The translations under genes and the position numbers were made by a program. From Alteromonas mediterranea DE (GTDB lineage: Bacteria; Pseudomonadota; Gammaproteobacteria; Enterobacterales; Alteromonadaceae), in contig NC_011138.3 of the NCBI RefSeq assembly GCF_000020585.3, positions 3,227,195 through 3,291,194 of the forward strand: DNA of 64,000 nt, read 5' to 3'. Positions within the stretch are counted from its first letter, which is position 1. Every line of letters starts with the position of its first letter. The notes beneath the pieces were generated by a model. That model was given only the letters and a program-made list of their open reading frames with translations, was not told the DNA's origin and searched no databases. This document shows positions 9,328-17,211 of this stretch, one piece after another.

Positions 9328-10500
9328 TTAAAGGCCCATGGCGTGGCTGACGAAGGCGTTTTTAATGGTTGTGAGTTTGTCTGTGGCTGAAAGGCCTATG
9401 CCGCGTACTAATTTCTTCAACGGGTCGTTGCCGTCGAATAAGAATTTGAAGCCATCCATTGCCGCTATCATTTTCGTGGCTTCCGTTTTACGGCTTCGCT
9501 CATAGCTGCGTAAGTGCTTGTACAAACCTATGTCTTTACCGGCAGCGCTTAGGCTACTTAGTGACTCAGCCAGCGCTAGCGCATCTTGCATACCTAGATT
9601 TGCCCCCTGCCCGGCCAGCGGATGAATAGTATGCGCGGCATCGCCCACCAGCACTACCCCATCTTTTGCCCACTGCCTTGCATAGCGCATGGTTAATGGA
9701 AACGCAGCGCGCTCGGTTTTAAGCGAAATAGTGCCTAAAACGCTATTACTCGCGGCGGTCAAAGCATGGCAAAAAGCGTCATCATCCAGTGCCATTAATG
9801 AGCTTGCTTGCTCTGGGGTTTGCGACCAAACAATTGAACAGACGTTTGGTTCTGCCATTGGAAGTAGCGCTAGCGGGCCTGTGGGCGTAAACGCTTGGCG
9901 CGCCACATTGTTGTGTGGTTCATCGGTTTTGACATTAGCTACTATTGCAGTATGCTCATAATCTTTGAAGGTAATTGGCAGGCCAGCCTGCTTTCTTACA
10001 AACGAATTAGCCCCATCAGCGCCTACTAATAATCTGCAGCTTAGCACGTCGTCGTTATCTAGCATCAGCATGGTTTGATTAGGGCCTGCAAGTACTCTAT
10101 CAATACCGGCAGTGACTAACTGAACATTCGATTGCGCTTCAACAGCTTGGGCTAGTGCGTTAACTAACGCCTGATTTTCCACAATAACCCCAAGGGTATC
10201 GCTACCCATCTCATCACACGAAAAATGAATATCACCAAAACTGTCTTTGTCCCACACATGCATTGCGGTGTAGGAATTAGCGCGGTCTTGTTGTAAATGG
10301 GGCCACACATCGAACTGTTGCAACGCTTTAATATTAGCCTGATTGATTGCGCTAACACGCGCCGTTGGCCTATCTGCAAGCACCTGATAACAGGGCGATT
10401 TATCAATAATCGCTATATTTAGTTCACTGTCTTTTAGCGCCGCTGCAAGGGTTAGCCCTACAATGCCACCGCCCACTATTGCTATATCAACATGCTGCAT
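9328..10500 (-). CDS. ubiI: 2-polyprenylphenol hydroxylase UbiI (VisC)
   Basis: FAD-dependent aromatic hydroxylase of ubiquinone synthesis, acting at C5 of the polyprenyl-phenol ring. The 390-residue protein shows the dinucleotide fold GGGIVGL at residues 10-16, the GADGANS motif near 160, and the second FAD motif VVLVGDAAHTIHPLAGQG near 284. The G-D-A-A-H form matches UbiI/VisC rather than UbiH. It starts within the last 14 bases of ubiH, so the two are translationally coupled, in the order ygfB-pepP-ubiH-ubiI known from many gammaproteobacteria. Confidence 0.9.
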   Translation of the reverse strand: MQHVDIAIVGGGIVGLTLAAALKDSELNIAIIDKSPCYQVLADRPTARVSAINQANIKALQQFDVWPHLQQDRANSYTAMHVWDKDSFGDIHFSCDEMGSDTLGVIVENQALVNALAQAVEAQSNVQLVTAGIDRVLAGPNQTMLMLDNDDVLSCRLLVGADGANSFVRKQAGLPITFKDYEHTAIVANVKTDEPHNNVARQAFTPTGPLALLPMAEPNVCSIVWSQTPEQASSLMALDDDAFCHALTAASNSVLGTISLKTERAAFPLTMRYARQWAKDGVVLVGDAAHTIHPLAGQGANLGMQDALALAESLSSLSAAGKDIGLYKHLRSYERSRKTEATKMIAAMDGFKFLFDGNDPLKKLVRGIGLSATDKLTTIKNAFVSHAMGL

Positions 10501-11830
10501 GGTTATCTCTGTCTTTATCGAGTGTTACGCCGTAGCCCGTGGTATGTTTCACAAACGCTTTTTTCGCCTGTGGCATTATGCTTAACGCGAGTAGCGATAA
10601 ATTTCTGCCAATTACGGTGGGAAAGTATTGATTCGAATAGGTTCTCACTAGGGTATCGGTAAGGGTGACCGTATTCTCTCTGTCTGTCTTGCGTGCGTTG
10701 GCGTAATGTTGAGTTATACTAAAAGCGCCCGGGTCAAAGTTATCAGCAACGTTTTCCAGCAGTGTCTCATTCGCACAACCTTGTTTTTTAGCAGTTGGTT
10801 TTGTGTGCTCTAGTGCCGCCGAACTCAATACCGATATAAGCGCACTTAAATCACGTAATCCTAAATTAAACCCTTGCCCGGCAATAGGGTGAAGAGCTTG
10901 CGCGGCATTCCCTACTACTACCGCGCGATGGGTAGCAACACTCTGCGCTTTAGTCAGAGCCAAGGGATAGCTCGCCAACTCACTAACTCGTAGCACTTTA
11001 CCTTGTCGAAAACCAAAAGCCTGTTGCAGCGCTTGTGTGAATTCATCGGGGGTCAGAGTCATCAACAATTTTGCCGCATCGGTTTCCACTGTCCACACTA
11101 CTGAAAAACCATTCCCACTGGCTTTAACGCCATTAATTTCACTATCGAAGGGAAGAAACGCAAGGGGCCCTGACTCGGTGAAACGCTCATAAGCTTTGTT
11201 TTCATGCGGAAGCTGCGTGTGCACGTTAAACACAATGGCAGTTTGATGGTAATCGCACGACGTTTTAGTCATTCCCACCTGCTCGGCCAGCCCTGAGCGC
11301 CCACCATCAGCAATGACCAATAATTTTGTGCTTAACGTTTCGCCGTTATCAAGTAGCACCTCTACGCTATTACTTTGCTGATTCACGCGGGTTACCTTTG
11401 CAGGTGCGATATGTTGATAAGCAGAACTTGCATTCGCCGCGAGTCGGGTTAATGCACTTAAACTTACCACCTGTCCGAAAGCGTTGATGTGGTAATCACG
11501 GCTATTTAGGTTCAAAAGGCCGACATGCCCTTTATCACTTACCTCAATATGTTTTATTTCTGGGGGTAACTCACCGTTGTGCTGTTTGGCCAAATCGTCA
11601 AGGTTTAGCCCAATATCAGAGAGCTCGTTCACCGTGCGTCGCGCTAGGGCAATAACGCGGGTATCGGTAAATGGATTAAAGTCATCTGTCGCGGCGTTGT
11701 TTTGCTGTGGGTCAGCCGCATCAATAAGCGTTACAGACAGCCCCACTTTCTCGGCAAGCCCTTTGGCCAGTACGGTACCTACAATACCCCCGCCTATAAT
11801 TACTACATCAACCGGTTCTGCTGATTTCAC
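10487..11830 (-). CDS. ubiH: 2-polyprenyl-6-methoxyphenol hydroxylase UbiH
   Basis: FAD monooxygenase hydroxylating C1 of the ubiquinone ring precursor. At 447 residues it is about 50 longer than the E. coli enzyme; part of the excess is a polar insert near residues 340-370. Diagnostic features are VIIGGGIVGTVLAKG at about 10-24, LLVIADGGRSG near 170, and VVVGNAAQALHPIAGQG near 310; the G-N-A-A-Q form is that of UbiH. It is followed by an overlapping ubiI and preceded by pepP with a 175-base gap. Confidence 0.9.
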   Translation of the reverse strand: MKSAEPVDVVIIGGGIVGTVLAKGLAEKVGLSVTLIDAADPQQNNAATDDFNPFTDTRVIALARRTVNELSDIGLNLDDLAKQHNGELPPEIKHIEVSDKGHVGLLNLNSRDYHINAFGQVVSLSALTRLAANASSAYQHIAPAKVTRVNQQSNSVEVLLDNGETLSTKLLVIADGGRSGLAEQVGMTKTSCDYHQTAIVFNVHTQLPHENKAYERFTESGPLAFLPFDSEINGVKASGNGFSVVWTVETDAAKLLMTLTPDEFTQALQQAFGFRQGKVLRVSELASYPLALTKAQSVATHRAVVVGNAAQALHPIAGQGFNLGLRDLSALISVLSSAALEHTKPTAKKQGCANETLLENVADNFDPGAFSITQHYANARKTDRENTVTLTDTLVRTYSNQYFPTVIGRNLSLLALSIMPQAKKAFVKHTTGYGVTLDKDRDNHAAC

Positions 11831-12005
11831 TCTATTTGCCTTCCTGTCGCCCAGTTCTCTTGCTCTTAATTTCGTTTTATGAACGGTTTTCGTAACGCGG
11901 CACTATTCTTTTCCCACCTCAGCGTTTCTATGTACCGTCGTATACACTAAGCTGATTCAATGGGACCTTTATTACTTGCCTGCTGTTATACAAGTTCAAG
12001 GGCGC

Positions 12006-13319
12006 TTAGCTTTTGGCCATAAGCGCTTCAATTTCATCAATCTCTTTAGGCACATCCGACGTTAAAATTTCAACACCGGTCGCGGTGATAACCACGTCGT
12101 CTTCTATTCGCACGCCAATACCTTTGTACTTGTCTGGCGCGTCGCTGTCTTGACTAATATAAACACCTGGCTCGATGGTAATCACCATGCCTGGCTTTAA
12201 CGGGCGGTCTTCGCCCTCAACTTTATAATTACCAACGTCGTGAACATCTAACCCCAGGAAATGCCCTAGCCCGTGCATGTAAAAGTGGCGCCAACTCTCG
12301 TTCTCTAGATTTTCAGCAACACTACCCTCTAATACGGCGAGGTCAACTAAACCTTGAGTAATAATTTCGGCGCTGTGTAACATTGCTTGCGACAAGGTAA
12401 CGCCCGGCGCAAGCATATCTAAAACACTCTTTTGCGCTTTAAGTACTAAGCTATAAATTTCCCTTTGCGCATGGGTAAATTTACCATTTGCAGGAAAGGT
12501 TCGGGTAATATCGGCAGCGTAACCTTGATATTCAGCACCAGCATCGATCAAGATCAAATCGCCATCATTTATCTGGCCGTTATTTTGGGTGTAGTGCAAA
12601 ATACACGCGTTATCACCACTGCCAACAATTGTACTGTAGGCAGGGGAACGTGCACCGGCCATAGCAAATTCGTGGTGAATTTCCGCCTCTAGCTGATACT
12701 CAAAACAGCCAGGAGAAGCGAACTGCATCGCTCTTTTATGCGCCCTTGCACTTATTTCGCCTGCGGCTTTCATCATCGCCACTTCACACGCTGACTTAAA
12801 CAAACGCATTTCGTGCAAGATGGGACATAAATCATAAACAGCGCCAGGGGCAAGCGATTCTTTTGGCGCATCGCGCAAGGTGGTGAGCGCTTCAGTGAAT
12901 AGTGTATCGTGCGCTTTGTTGTTGCCTAATGAGAAATATACATTATCTTGCCCTTGAATTGAGGCAAGTAGCGCCTCTTCAAGCTCGTGCAGCTCAAACG
13001 CTTCATCGAGACTAAAACGCGCTAATGCAGCCTCTGCACCAAGGCGCTTACCATGCCAAATTTCTGCGCTTCTGTCTTTCTCTTGAACCACCATGGCACG
13101 ATAGCTTTCTCCATAGCGGGGGTGATTTGACAATATTAACCATGCGTTCGGCTCTTCAAACCCGGTTAAGTACCAGAAATCGCTATCTTGTCTGAAAGTG
13201 TACTCGGTATCGCGACTTCGCGTTACCAACCCAGCAGCTGGCACGATACACACACTATTTGGCTTACACTGCGCCAATAGTCGGTCTTGACGAGCTATAA
13301 ACTCTTGCGCACTAATCAT
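12006..13319 (-). CDS. pepP: Xaa-Pro aminopeptidase PepP
   Basis: Cytoplasmic aminopeptidase P (M24B), which removes the N-terminal residue before proline using two manganese ions. The 437 residues match the E. coli enzyme (441). The N-terminal domain is followed by the catalytic domain with LIDAGAEYQGYAADITRTFP (two Asp ligands), HGLGHFLGLDVHD (His), TIEPGVYI (Glu) and GVRIEDD (Glu). The ATG at 13319 gives the family-typical N-terminus ISAQEFIARQDRLL. It follows ygfB by 54 bases, the usual gammaproteobacterial order. Confidence 0.93.
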   Translation of the reverse strand: MISAQEFIARQDRLLAQCKPNSVCIVPAAGLVTRSRDTEYTFRQDSDFWYLTGFEEPNAWLILSNHPRYGESYRAMVVQEKDRSAEIWHGKRLGAEAALARFSLDEAFELHELEEALLASIQGQDNVYFSLGNNKAHDTLFTEALTTLRDAPKESLAPGAVYDLCPILHEMRLFKSACEVAMMKAAGEISARAHKRAMQFASPGCFEYQLEAEIHHEFAMAGARSPAYSTIVGSGDNACILHYTQNNGQINDGDLILIDAGAEYQGYAADITRTFPANGKFTHAQREIYSLVLKAQKSVLDMLAPGVTLSQAMLHSAEIITQGLVDLAVLEGSVAENLENESWRHFYMHGLGHFLGLDVHDVGNYKVEGEDRPLKPGMVITIEPGVYISQDSDAPDKYKGIGVRIEDDVVITATGVEILTSDVPKEIDEIEALMAKS

Positions 13320-13373
13320 AAATGAGAAAACCCTACATAAGTCAGATAAAGCTTATTGTTGCTTAACAATTAA

Positions 13374-13940
13374 TTAGTGTACGGACGGCGTGTCTTGTTG
13401 ATCATCCAAAAGTGACTGACCTAGCTCGCTAAAGCACAAAATAGCAGAGATTTTTACGTATTCTTCCACCTCTAATAGCGCTTTTTCAGATTCTTCATCA
13501 GCATCCATCGGTTCTTCCATGCGTGAAATATCTGAAAAATCTTCAAGTGCTTCTTTTACATCATCTGAACATTGCATTAAGTCTTGTTGATGCAAACCAA
13601 AACCCAGCATAAAGCCTTGTACCCAGTTAATTAGGGCCGCGCCTCGGTCGTTAATTGGGGCCTGATCGTCAGGAAGTAACAAGGTAAGCGCAAACTCAGG
13701 TTCTAGCAACTGCTGACACGTTTGATTAAAAAGCGTGGTTAAAAGATGCTGCGTTTGGTCACTAAAGCCTTCACCTTGATTAATGGTTTCACTCAAGGCT
13801 TCTAACCACTTTTGGTCGGTCAGTGACATTCCGCCACAAAGCATGCCGCACAAAATGCCATGAACCTCTGCCGCATCTACTATGATGCTCTGCTGCGACA
13901 ATTTATTGCTTACGCTATCGTAATCGAGCTGTTTTTCCAC
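13374..13940 (-). CDS. ygfB: YgfB/YecA-family protein (UPF0149)
   Basis: Small acidic protein of the UPF0149 family; in Pseudomonas a homologue modulates gene expression, but its biochemical role is not general knowledge. The signature AAEVHGILCGMLCGG and the C-terminal LGFCxSELGQ-like helix are present. I start at the GTG at 13940 (VEKQLDYDSV), because this aligns with the E. coli N-terminus; the TTG 36 bases upstream gives an untypical extension. It heads the ygfB-pepP-ubiH-ubiI block. Confidence 0.85.
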   Translation of the reverse strand: MEKQLDYDSVSNKLSQQSIIVDAAEVHGILCGMLCGGMSLTDQKWLEALSETINQGEGFSDQTQHLLTTLFNQTCQQLLEPEFALTLLLPDDQAPINDRGAALINWVQGFMLGFGLHQQDLMQCSDDVKEALEDFSDISRMEEPMDADEESEKALLEVEEYVKISAILCFSELGQSLLDDQQDTPSVH

Positions 13941-14452
13941 GAATCGTACTCTTGTTTGTAAATGGATTGAGAACAACGCCTCGTTAAGCTAGGCCAACAA
14001 GCGTGTCATCTCTTGATGGAGTTAATACTAGCAAAATTCAATGTACAAAGCCCACATTTGCCCCAAGCAATATACGAACTTTAACACCGCTCGGCACTTC
14101 GTGTTCACACTTCGCTCAATTGGGCTTGTAGGTTGCATACTCACTGTCCAATCAGTATGTAATTGGCAAAATTATCTTTACTATGGGTAGTAACACAGCG
14201 TGAATTCATCTAAGATCATTTGTGTTGGATACGGAATTCCTCTCGCAACAGTCTTGTAAGTATTTAATAGCTGTTTTGTTATTATTGAGCTTATCTTATA
14301 TGCGTGTATAATTGCTGACCAATTGGTCAAGAAAATGTTAATTTTTAACGACTTTTATATTCACCACGCAAAATAGTTATAAAGCGCATTAAGTGATCCC
14401 CTTCACTGGATCTCGCGTTTGTTATACCCTGTTGCGTTAATACAACAACAAT
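13941..14452. other. Gene-poor interval upstream of 6S RNA; no zapA
   Basis: Over 500 bases with no supportable gene. In many gammaproteobacteria zapA lies here, divergent from ygfB and ahead of ssrS; no ZapA-like frame is present on either strand. A promoter with an operator-like palindrome is annotated separately. Confidence 0.6.
14285..14329 (+). promoter_or_regulatory. Sigma-70-like promoter with overlapping palindromic operator
   Basis: TTGAGC (14285-14290), 16 bases, then TATAAT (14307-14312). The perfect 14-bp palindrome TGACCAATTGGTCA (14316-14329) covers the expected start point. It points towards ssrS about 130 bases downstream, and could be its distal promoter or a relic of a lost gene's promoter. 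A TetR-type repressor would suit the palindrome, but that is a guess. Confidence 0.5.
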
Positions 14453-14634
14453 GTTTCCTGGGATGTTTGCTAGTTCATTCATGTCCCTGGCCGATGCTTT
14501 AAACCTAGGAAGTTGAAACAGCTGCTATTGTGCAAGCTCGACGCGTATCGAGAAGCCTACGGCAATTGTGATTCTTCCGCCCTGAACTTTTCGGTTCACG
14601 GGCGAAACATGGACAGCGGCATTCTGGGAAGCAC
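14453..14634 (+). ncRNA. ssrS: 6S RNA
   Basis: Regulatory RNA that binds sigma-70 RNA polymerase in stationary phase. The two ends pair: TTTCCTGGGATGTT at 14454 with GCGGCATTCTGGGAAGC ending at 14631, enclosing blocks that match E. coli 6S in order: GTCCCTGGCCGAT, GCTCGACGCG-TATCGAGAAGCC, and the closing-stem segment CCGCCCTGAAC-GTTCACGGGCG. Gene order (ygfB side, then ssrS) agrees. The weak TATACC at 14423-14428 may be part of a proximal promoter. Exact ends are uncertain by several bases. The phage begins just beyond it. Confidence 0.9.
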
Positions 14635-14698
14635 CACCCTCCTTAAAATCAATACTTTACGCGCTTTTTTAAAACGCAATCACGTACAGACACGTTTT

Positions 14699-14755
14699 AA
14701 AATTCGCACTTTTTTCGCACTCGGGGTTAAAAATTCGCACTTTTTTCGCACTCGG
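14699..14755 (+). repeat. Two 26-bp direct repeats at the host-phage junction
   Basis: Copies at 14699-14724 and 14730-14755 are identical: AAAATTCGCACTTTTT followed by TCGCACTCGG, with period 31. They lie between the end of 6S RNA and the first phage operator. They could be integrase arm sites, part of attL, or a junction left by insertion. A related CTTTTTTCGCACT word recurs in the phage early region at about 52792. Confidence 0.6.
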
Positions 14756-14782
14756 AAAGTGGTAATTTTCAACCTCTTATCT

Positions 14783-14799
14783 TATAATCAGTGATTATA
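14783..14799. promoter_or_regulatory. Phage operator, perfect (TATAATCA-G-TGATTATA)
   Basis: Perfect 17-bp palindrome with one central base, 25 bases before the exonuclease start. It is the leftmost member of the dispersed operator family and marks the first certain phage sequence. Confidence 0.75.
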
Positions 14800-14823
14800 C
14801 CCGCCCAAAGTAGGATAATCACA

Positions 14824-15417
14824 TTGACCCAAGTGATCCGCAAAATGAAAGACGTCATGATCGACATTGAAACTGTCGGTACTCAACCTTACTCGGCTAT
14901 CGTTTCCATCGGTGCTGTGTTCTTTGACCCGTTTACCGGCGAAACAGGAAGAACGTTTTATGACGTTATTTCTTTAGACTCGTGTATTAAACACGGGCTG
15001 GTAATGGACCCATCAACAATCCAGTGGTGGATTAAACAAGACAAAGAAGCCGCGAAAGTCTTTTTCGGTTTCAAACGAAACTTACCTGATGTAATGACAT
15101 CGTTCACTGAATTTTTAACTGCCGAAGGCATTACCAAAAAATCAGTCAAGCCATGGGGCAACGGTGCCAGTTTCGATATCACACTTTTAGAGTGCGCATA
15201 CAAAGTTGTCGGCCAAGAACACCCGTGGGAATTTTGGAATGTCCGCGACGTTCGAACAGTAGTGGCAATGGGCGAAGGGATCTCCGATGCCAAAAACACT
15301 ATCCCGCGTGCAGGTACTTACCACAACGCATTGGATGACTCGGTTCACCAAGTTAAGTATGTGTCAGAAATTATGCGCGTATTGCGCGAAGGCAAAGAGG
15401 TAAACCCAGGCATGTGA
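14824..15417 (+). CDS. DEDDh 3'-5' exonuclease (Rv2179c/exonuclease VIII-like)
   Basis: RNase H-fold exonuclease of the phage Rv2179c-like type. Acidic active-site residues are visible as MIDIET near the N-terminus, WGNGASFDI in the middle, and HNALDDSVHQ near the C-terminus, giving the DEDDh set. I start it at TTG 14824, which has TAGGA eight bases upstream; ATG 14845 (MKDVMIDIET) is the alternative, and the GTG at 14791 lies inside the operator. It stands alone on the plus strand, with an operator in front and a terminator behind, opposite the repressor gene. Probable roles are phage recombination or degradation of host nucleic acid. Confidence 0.85.
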   Translation: MTQVIRKMKDVMIDIETVGTQPYSAIVSIGAVFFDPFTGETGRTFYDVISLDSCIKHGLVMDPSTIQWWIKQDKEAAKVFFGFKRNLPDVMTSFTEFLTAEGITKKSVKPWGNGASFDITLLECAYKVVGQEHPWEFWNVRDVRTVVAMGEGISDAKNTIPRAGTYHNALDDSVHQVKYVSEIMRVLREGKEVNPGM

Positions 15418-15435
15418 CTTGAAGACGTCTGGCAC

Positions 15436-15567
15436 ATGCGTGGTCCTACCGTTACCTATGACGTGTCACCTCCTTACACCGAGGCCGGTAGTCAACTGAA
15501 TGTGCAAGCCAGGGTTATGTTTACTCCCCATAGACTCGGTAAGCTCGCCGAGGGCGAAGAGAGCTAA
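15436..15567 (+). CDS. Small frame in phase with the exonuclease, after its stop
   Basis: Directly after the exonuclease TGA (15415-15417) the same frame stays open for 49 more codons to TAA at 15565. An ATG at 15436 gives 43 residues (MRGPTVTYDVSPPYTEAGSQ...). No good ribosome site precedes it. It may be a separate small gene, a readthrough extension (the stop is followed by C, a leaky context), or a remnant of a longer protein. Confidence 0.3.
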   Translation: MRGPTVTYDVSPPYTEAGSQLNVQARVMFTPHRLGKLAEGEES

Positions 15568-15587
15568 GTAGTAAAGCCAAAAAGAAG

Positions 15588-15615
15588 AACCCCGCATTTG
15601 CGGGGTTTCTTTTTA
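15588..15615. terminator. Bidirectional terminator between exonuclease and repressor genes
   Basis: AACCCCGCATTTGCGGGGTT forms an 8-bp GC-rich stem with a 4-base loop, with TTTCTTTTT after it on the plus strand and TTCTTCTTTTT on the minus strand. It overlaps the end of the repressor gene by a few bases. Confidence 0.88.
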
Positions 15616-16260
15616 TTTAAACGGCATGGACTTGTCGTTCATTTTATTTTGTATGGCCATAACATAATGGACGACGCCAGTATCGGTGGGCTCGTTAAAT
15701 GTTTTACCATTCAAAGAGTAAGTCACCACCCACTGGGCTGACAAATATCTTAATAAACCATAGAAGACTTCATTATCCTTGATAACTATAACGTAGTCAT
15801 GCTCATGGACCTTAGAAGCAGGATCGCAAATAATATGCTGGCCTTTCTTCAACCCATCATAATTCTCCACATCCACCTCTATTGCAAAGCAGTCCTTCGG
15901 GACGGCAGGAAAATTTACTGCTAATGACTTCATTGTGCTTTCCATTCCTGATAATGCGTACTTAACTGGTACCCAGGCTTTAGTCAAACCGGATACCACG
16001 GTGTTCACATCAGTTAGATCGGAATCGATGTCTGAGGGTTTACAACCAACCATGGCGGCAAACTTTCTAATGATATCCGTATTCAGCGCCATTGATTTTT
16101 TAGCAGACGGGTTACGTCCGCTTAGGTAGTAGGAGAACGCTGGCTGAGAAATTCCTAGAATCTTTGCTGCTTTTTGCTGAGTGAGTCCTTTTTCACCTTT
16201 TCCTTTTAGTTCCCAGTAGTAATTCAGTTTCTTACGTATTGCATCGTAATCGCGCTGCAT
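15613..16260 (-). CDS. CI-like repressor with a degenerate S24 domain
   Basis: 215-residue phage repressor. Residues 24-52 are an XRE helix-turn-helix (LTQQKAAKILGISQPAFSYY, LSGRNP). Residues 118-200 resemble the LexA/CI C-terminal fold (KKGQHIICDP, HDYVIVIKDNEVFYGLLRY), but the expected catalytic Ser falls on N133 (FAIEVDVENY) and the Lys on Y167/G168; no Ala-Gly or Cys-Gly cleavage site is seen in the linker. AGGAG lies 8 bases before the ATG. A perfect variant operator lies 28 bases upstream, implying autoregulation. It is co-oriented with the lysis genes and is the best candidate to bind the dispersed 17-bp palindromes. Confidence 0.85.
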   Translation of the reverse strand: MQRDYDAIRKKLNYYWELKGKGEKGLTQQKAAKILGISQPAFSYYLSGRNPSAKKSMALNTDIIRKFAAMVGCKPSDIDSDLTDVNTVVSGLTKAWVPVKYALSGMESTMKSLAVNFPAVPKDCFAIEVDVENYDGLKKGQHIICDPASKVHEHDYVIVIKDNEVFYGLLRYLSAQWVVTYSLNGKTFNEPTDTGVVHYVMAIQNKMNDKSMPFK

Positions 16261-16287
16261 TATCCGCTCCTGCGTATAAATTAACCT

Positions 16288-16304
16288 TATAAGTAATACT
16301 TATA
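16288..16304. promoter_or_regulatory. Variant operator at the repressor gene (TATAAGTA-A-TACTTATA)
   Basis: Perfect 17-bp palindrome of the same architecture as the other operators, with GT in place of TC in each half. It lies 28 bases before the repressor start, overlapping its probable promoter, as expected of an autoregulatory site. Confidence 0.7.
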
Positions 16305-16422
16305 TAATAGGTACAACTTAACGGTTTTGCAACATCTTAATGCGTAATAAAACCAAGGTTCTACATCTTTTTTCTGATGTTTTTTTCGTCGTCTCGTTTA
16401 GAAATATATACAGGCGTATGAT

Positions 16423-16439
16423 TATAATCAATACCTATA
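16423..16439. promoter_or_regulatory. Hybrid operator (TATAATCA-A-TACCTATA)
   Basis: The left half is the common half-site; the right half resembles the variant at 16288. It lies between the last lysis gene (stop at 16460) and the repressor gene, 119 bases from the other site. Confidence 0.55.
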
Positions 16440-16459
16440 TTATACTTTCGTCTATTTGA

Positions 16460-16801
16460 TTATGGATTTTTGAATATACTCATCCAAGCTACGACACCGA
16501 GAACCATGTAAGTTATTACTTTTTCTACGATTTTCAACCCACCATTGGTAAAAGCAACAGGCTTTATCATAGCCGTCTTTACGTTTGTAAGTTCTTTGTT
16601 AATAGCTTTTATCTGATCTTTAGTTTCTTGCTTAAACTCATCATGCCCAGAACTTCGTTCTTCTATGCGTAATGCCAGTTCAGTAAACTTCGCTAGGTTA
16701 TCGCTCATCTTAGTGACCGACTCCCGTAATGCACGGTTCTCGGTCCTAGATTCTTCGCGCTGTTCTCTGATAATTTCAAGCAATCGATCGTACTCACTCA
16801 T
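16460..16801 (-). CDS. XhlA-like coiled-coil protein with C-terminal membrane anchor
   Basis: 113 residues: a long charged coiled coil (EIIREQREESRTENRALRES and onward) and one C-terminal membrane segment, IVEKVITYMVLGVVAWM. This layout matches XhlA-type accessory lysis proteins; an unusual inner-membrane spanin is the alternative. I start at ATG 16801, which overlaps the endolysin stop as ATGA, rather than the upstream frame opening at 16858. Last gene of the late operon. Confidence 0.65.
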   Translation of the reverse strand: MSEYDRLLEIIREQREESRTENRALRESVTKMSDNLAKFTELALRIEERSSGHDEFKQETKDQIKAINKELTNVKTAMIKPVAFTNGGLKIVEKVITYMVLGVVAWMSIFKNP

Positions 16802-17211
16802 TTCTTTGGGCTCCACGTAGTGATAGCCTTGCAGTTCCTGACGTCGATATGCACCCATGTCGGTGTATCTAATTCCACGAAAGTAATAAACGGGAACTCT
16901 TCGGGATGAGTGAGAATATAATGGCGCACTTCTTCAGGCGTAGCTTTAGAGAATTTACAATCTGCAGCGCGCCCAAACGTATGCTGTGAGAAAGGGCTGT
17001 AGTGTTTACAGTCCGGTGTTCTTAGCCCAGACTCGGTGAACCCTCCCCCACTATGCCAATTATTAATCGTACAAGGACCGAACTTTTCGCGTAGCTGATC
17101 AATAGTTATAAGTAAGCGTTCGTCGATAAGTTCCAGCGACCTAGCACCCCGTTTCAAGAATACAGATTTAGGAACTAGTTCCTGCGCTATAAAATACTTT
17201 GGCTTATACAC
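16798..17211 (-). CDS. M15-family peptidase (endolysin)
   Basis: 137-residue zinc peptidase of the M15 type, which cuts peptide crosslinks of peptidoglycan to release virions. The metal ligands are visible in SQHTFGRAADCKF (H77, D84) and WVHID (H121). The protein is a bare catalytic domain, with no signal peptide or wall-binding domain, so it needs the holin encoded just upstream. It overlaps that gene by 8 bases and the next by 4, forming a compact lysis cassette. Confidence 0.85.
   Translation of the reverse strand: MYKPKYFIAQELVPKSVFLKRGARSLELIDERLLITIDQLREKFGPCTINNWHSGGGFTESGLRTPDCKHYSPFSQHTFGRAADCKFSKATPEEVRHYILTHPEEFPFITFVELDTPTWVHIDVRNCKAITTWSPKK

Noticed and set aside
14513..14794. 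93-codon plus-strand frame
   Set aside because: It lies across 6S RNA and the junction repeats; the RNA explains the sequence, and the frame has no ribosome site.
16360..16390. ACATC/GATGT stem followed by seven T
   Set aside because: It would end plus-strand transcription, but no plus-strand gene leads into it; the stem is only 5 bp.
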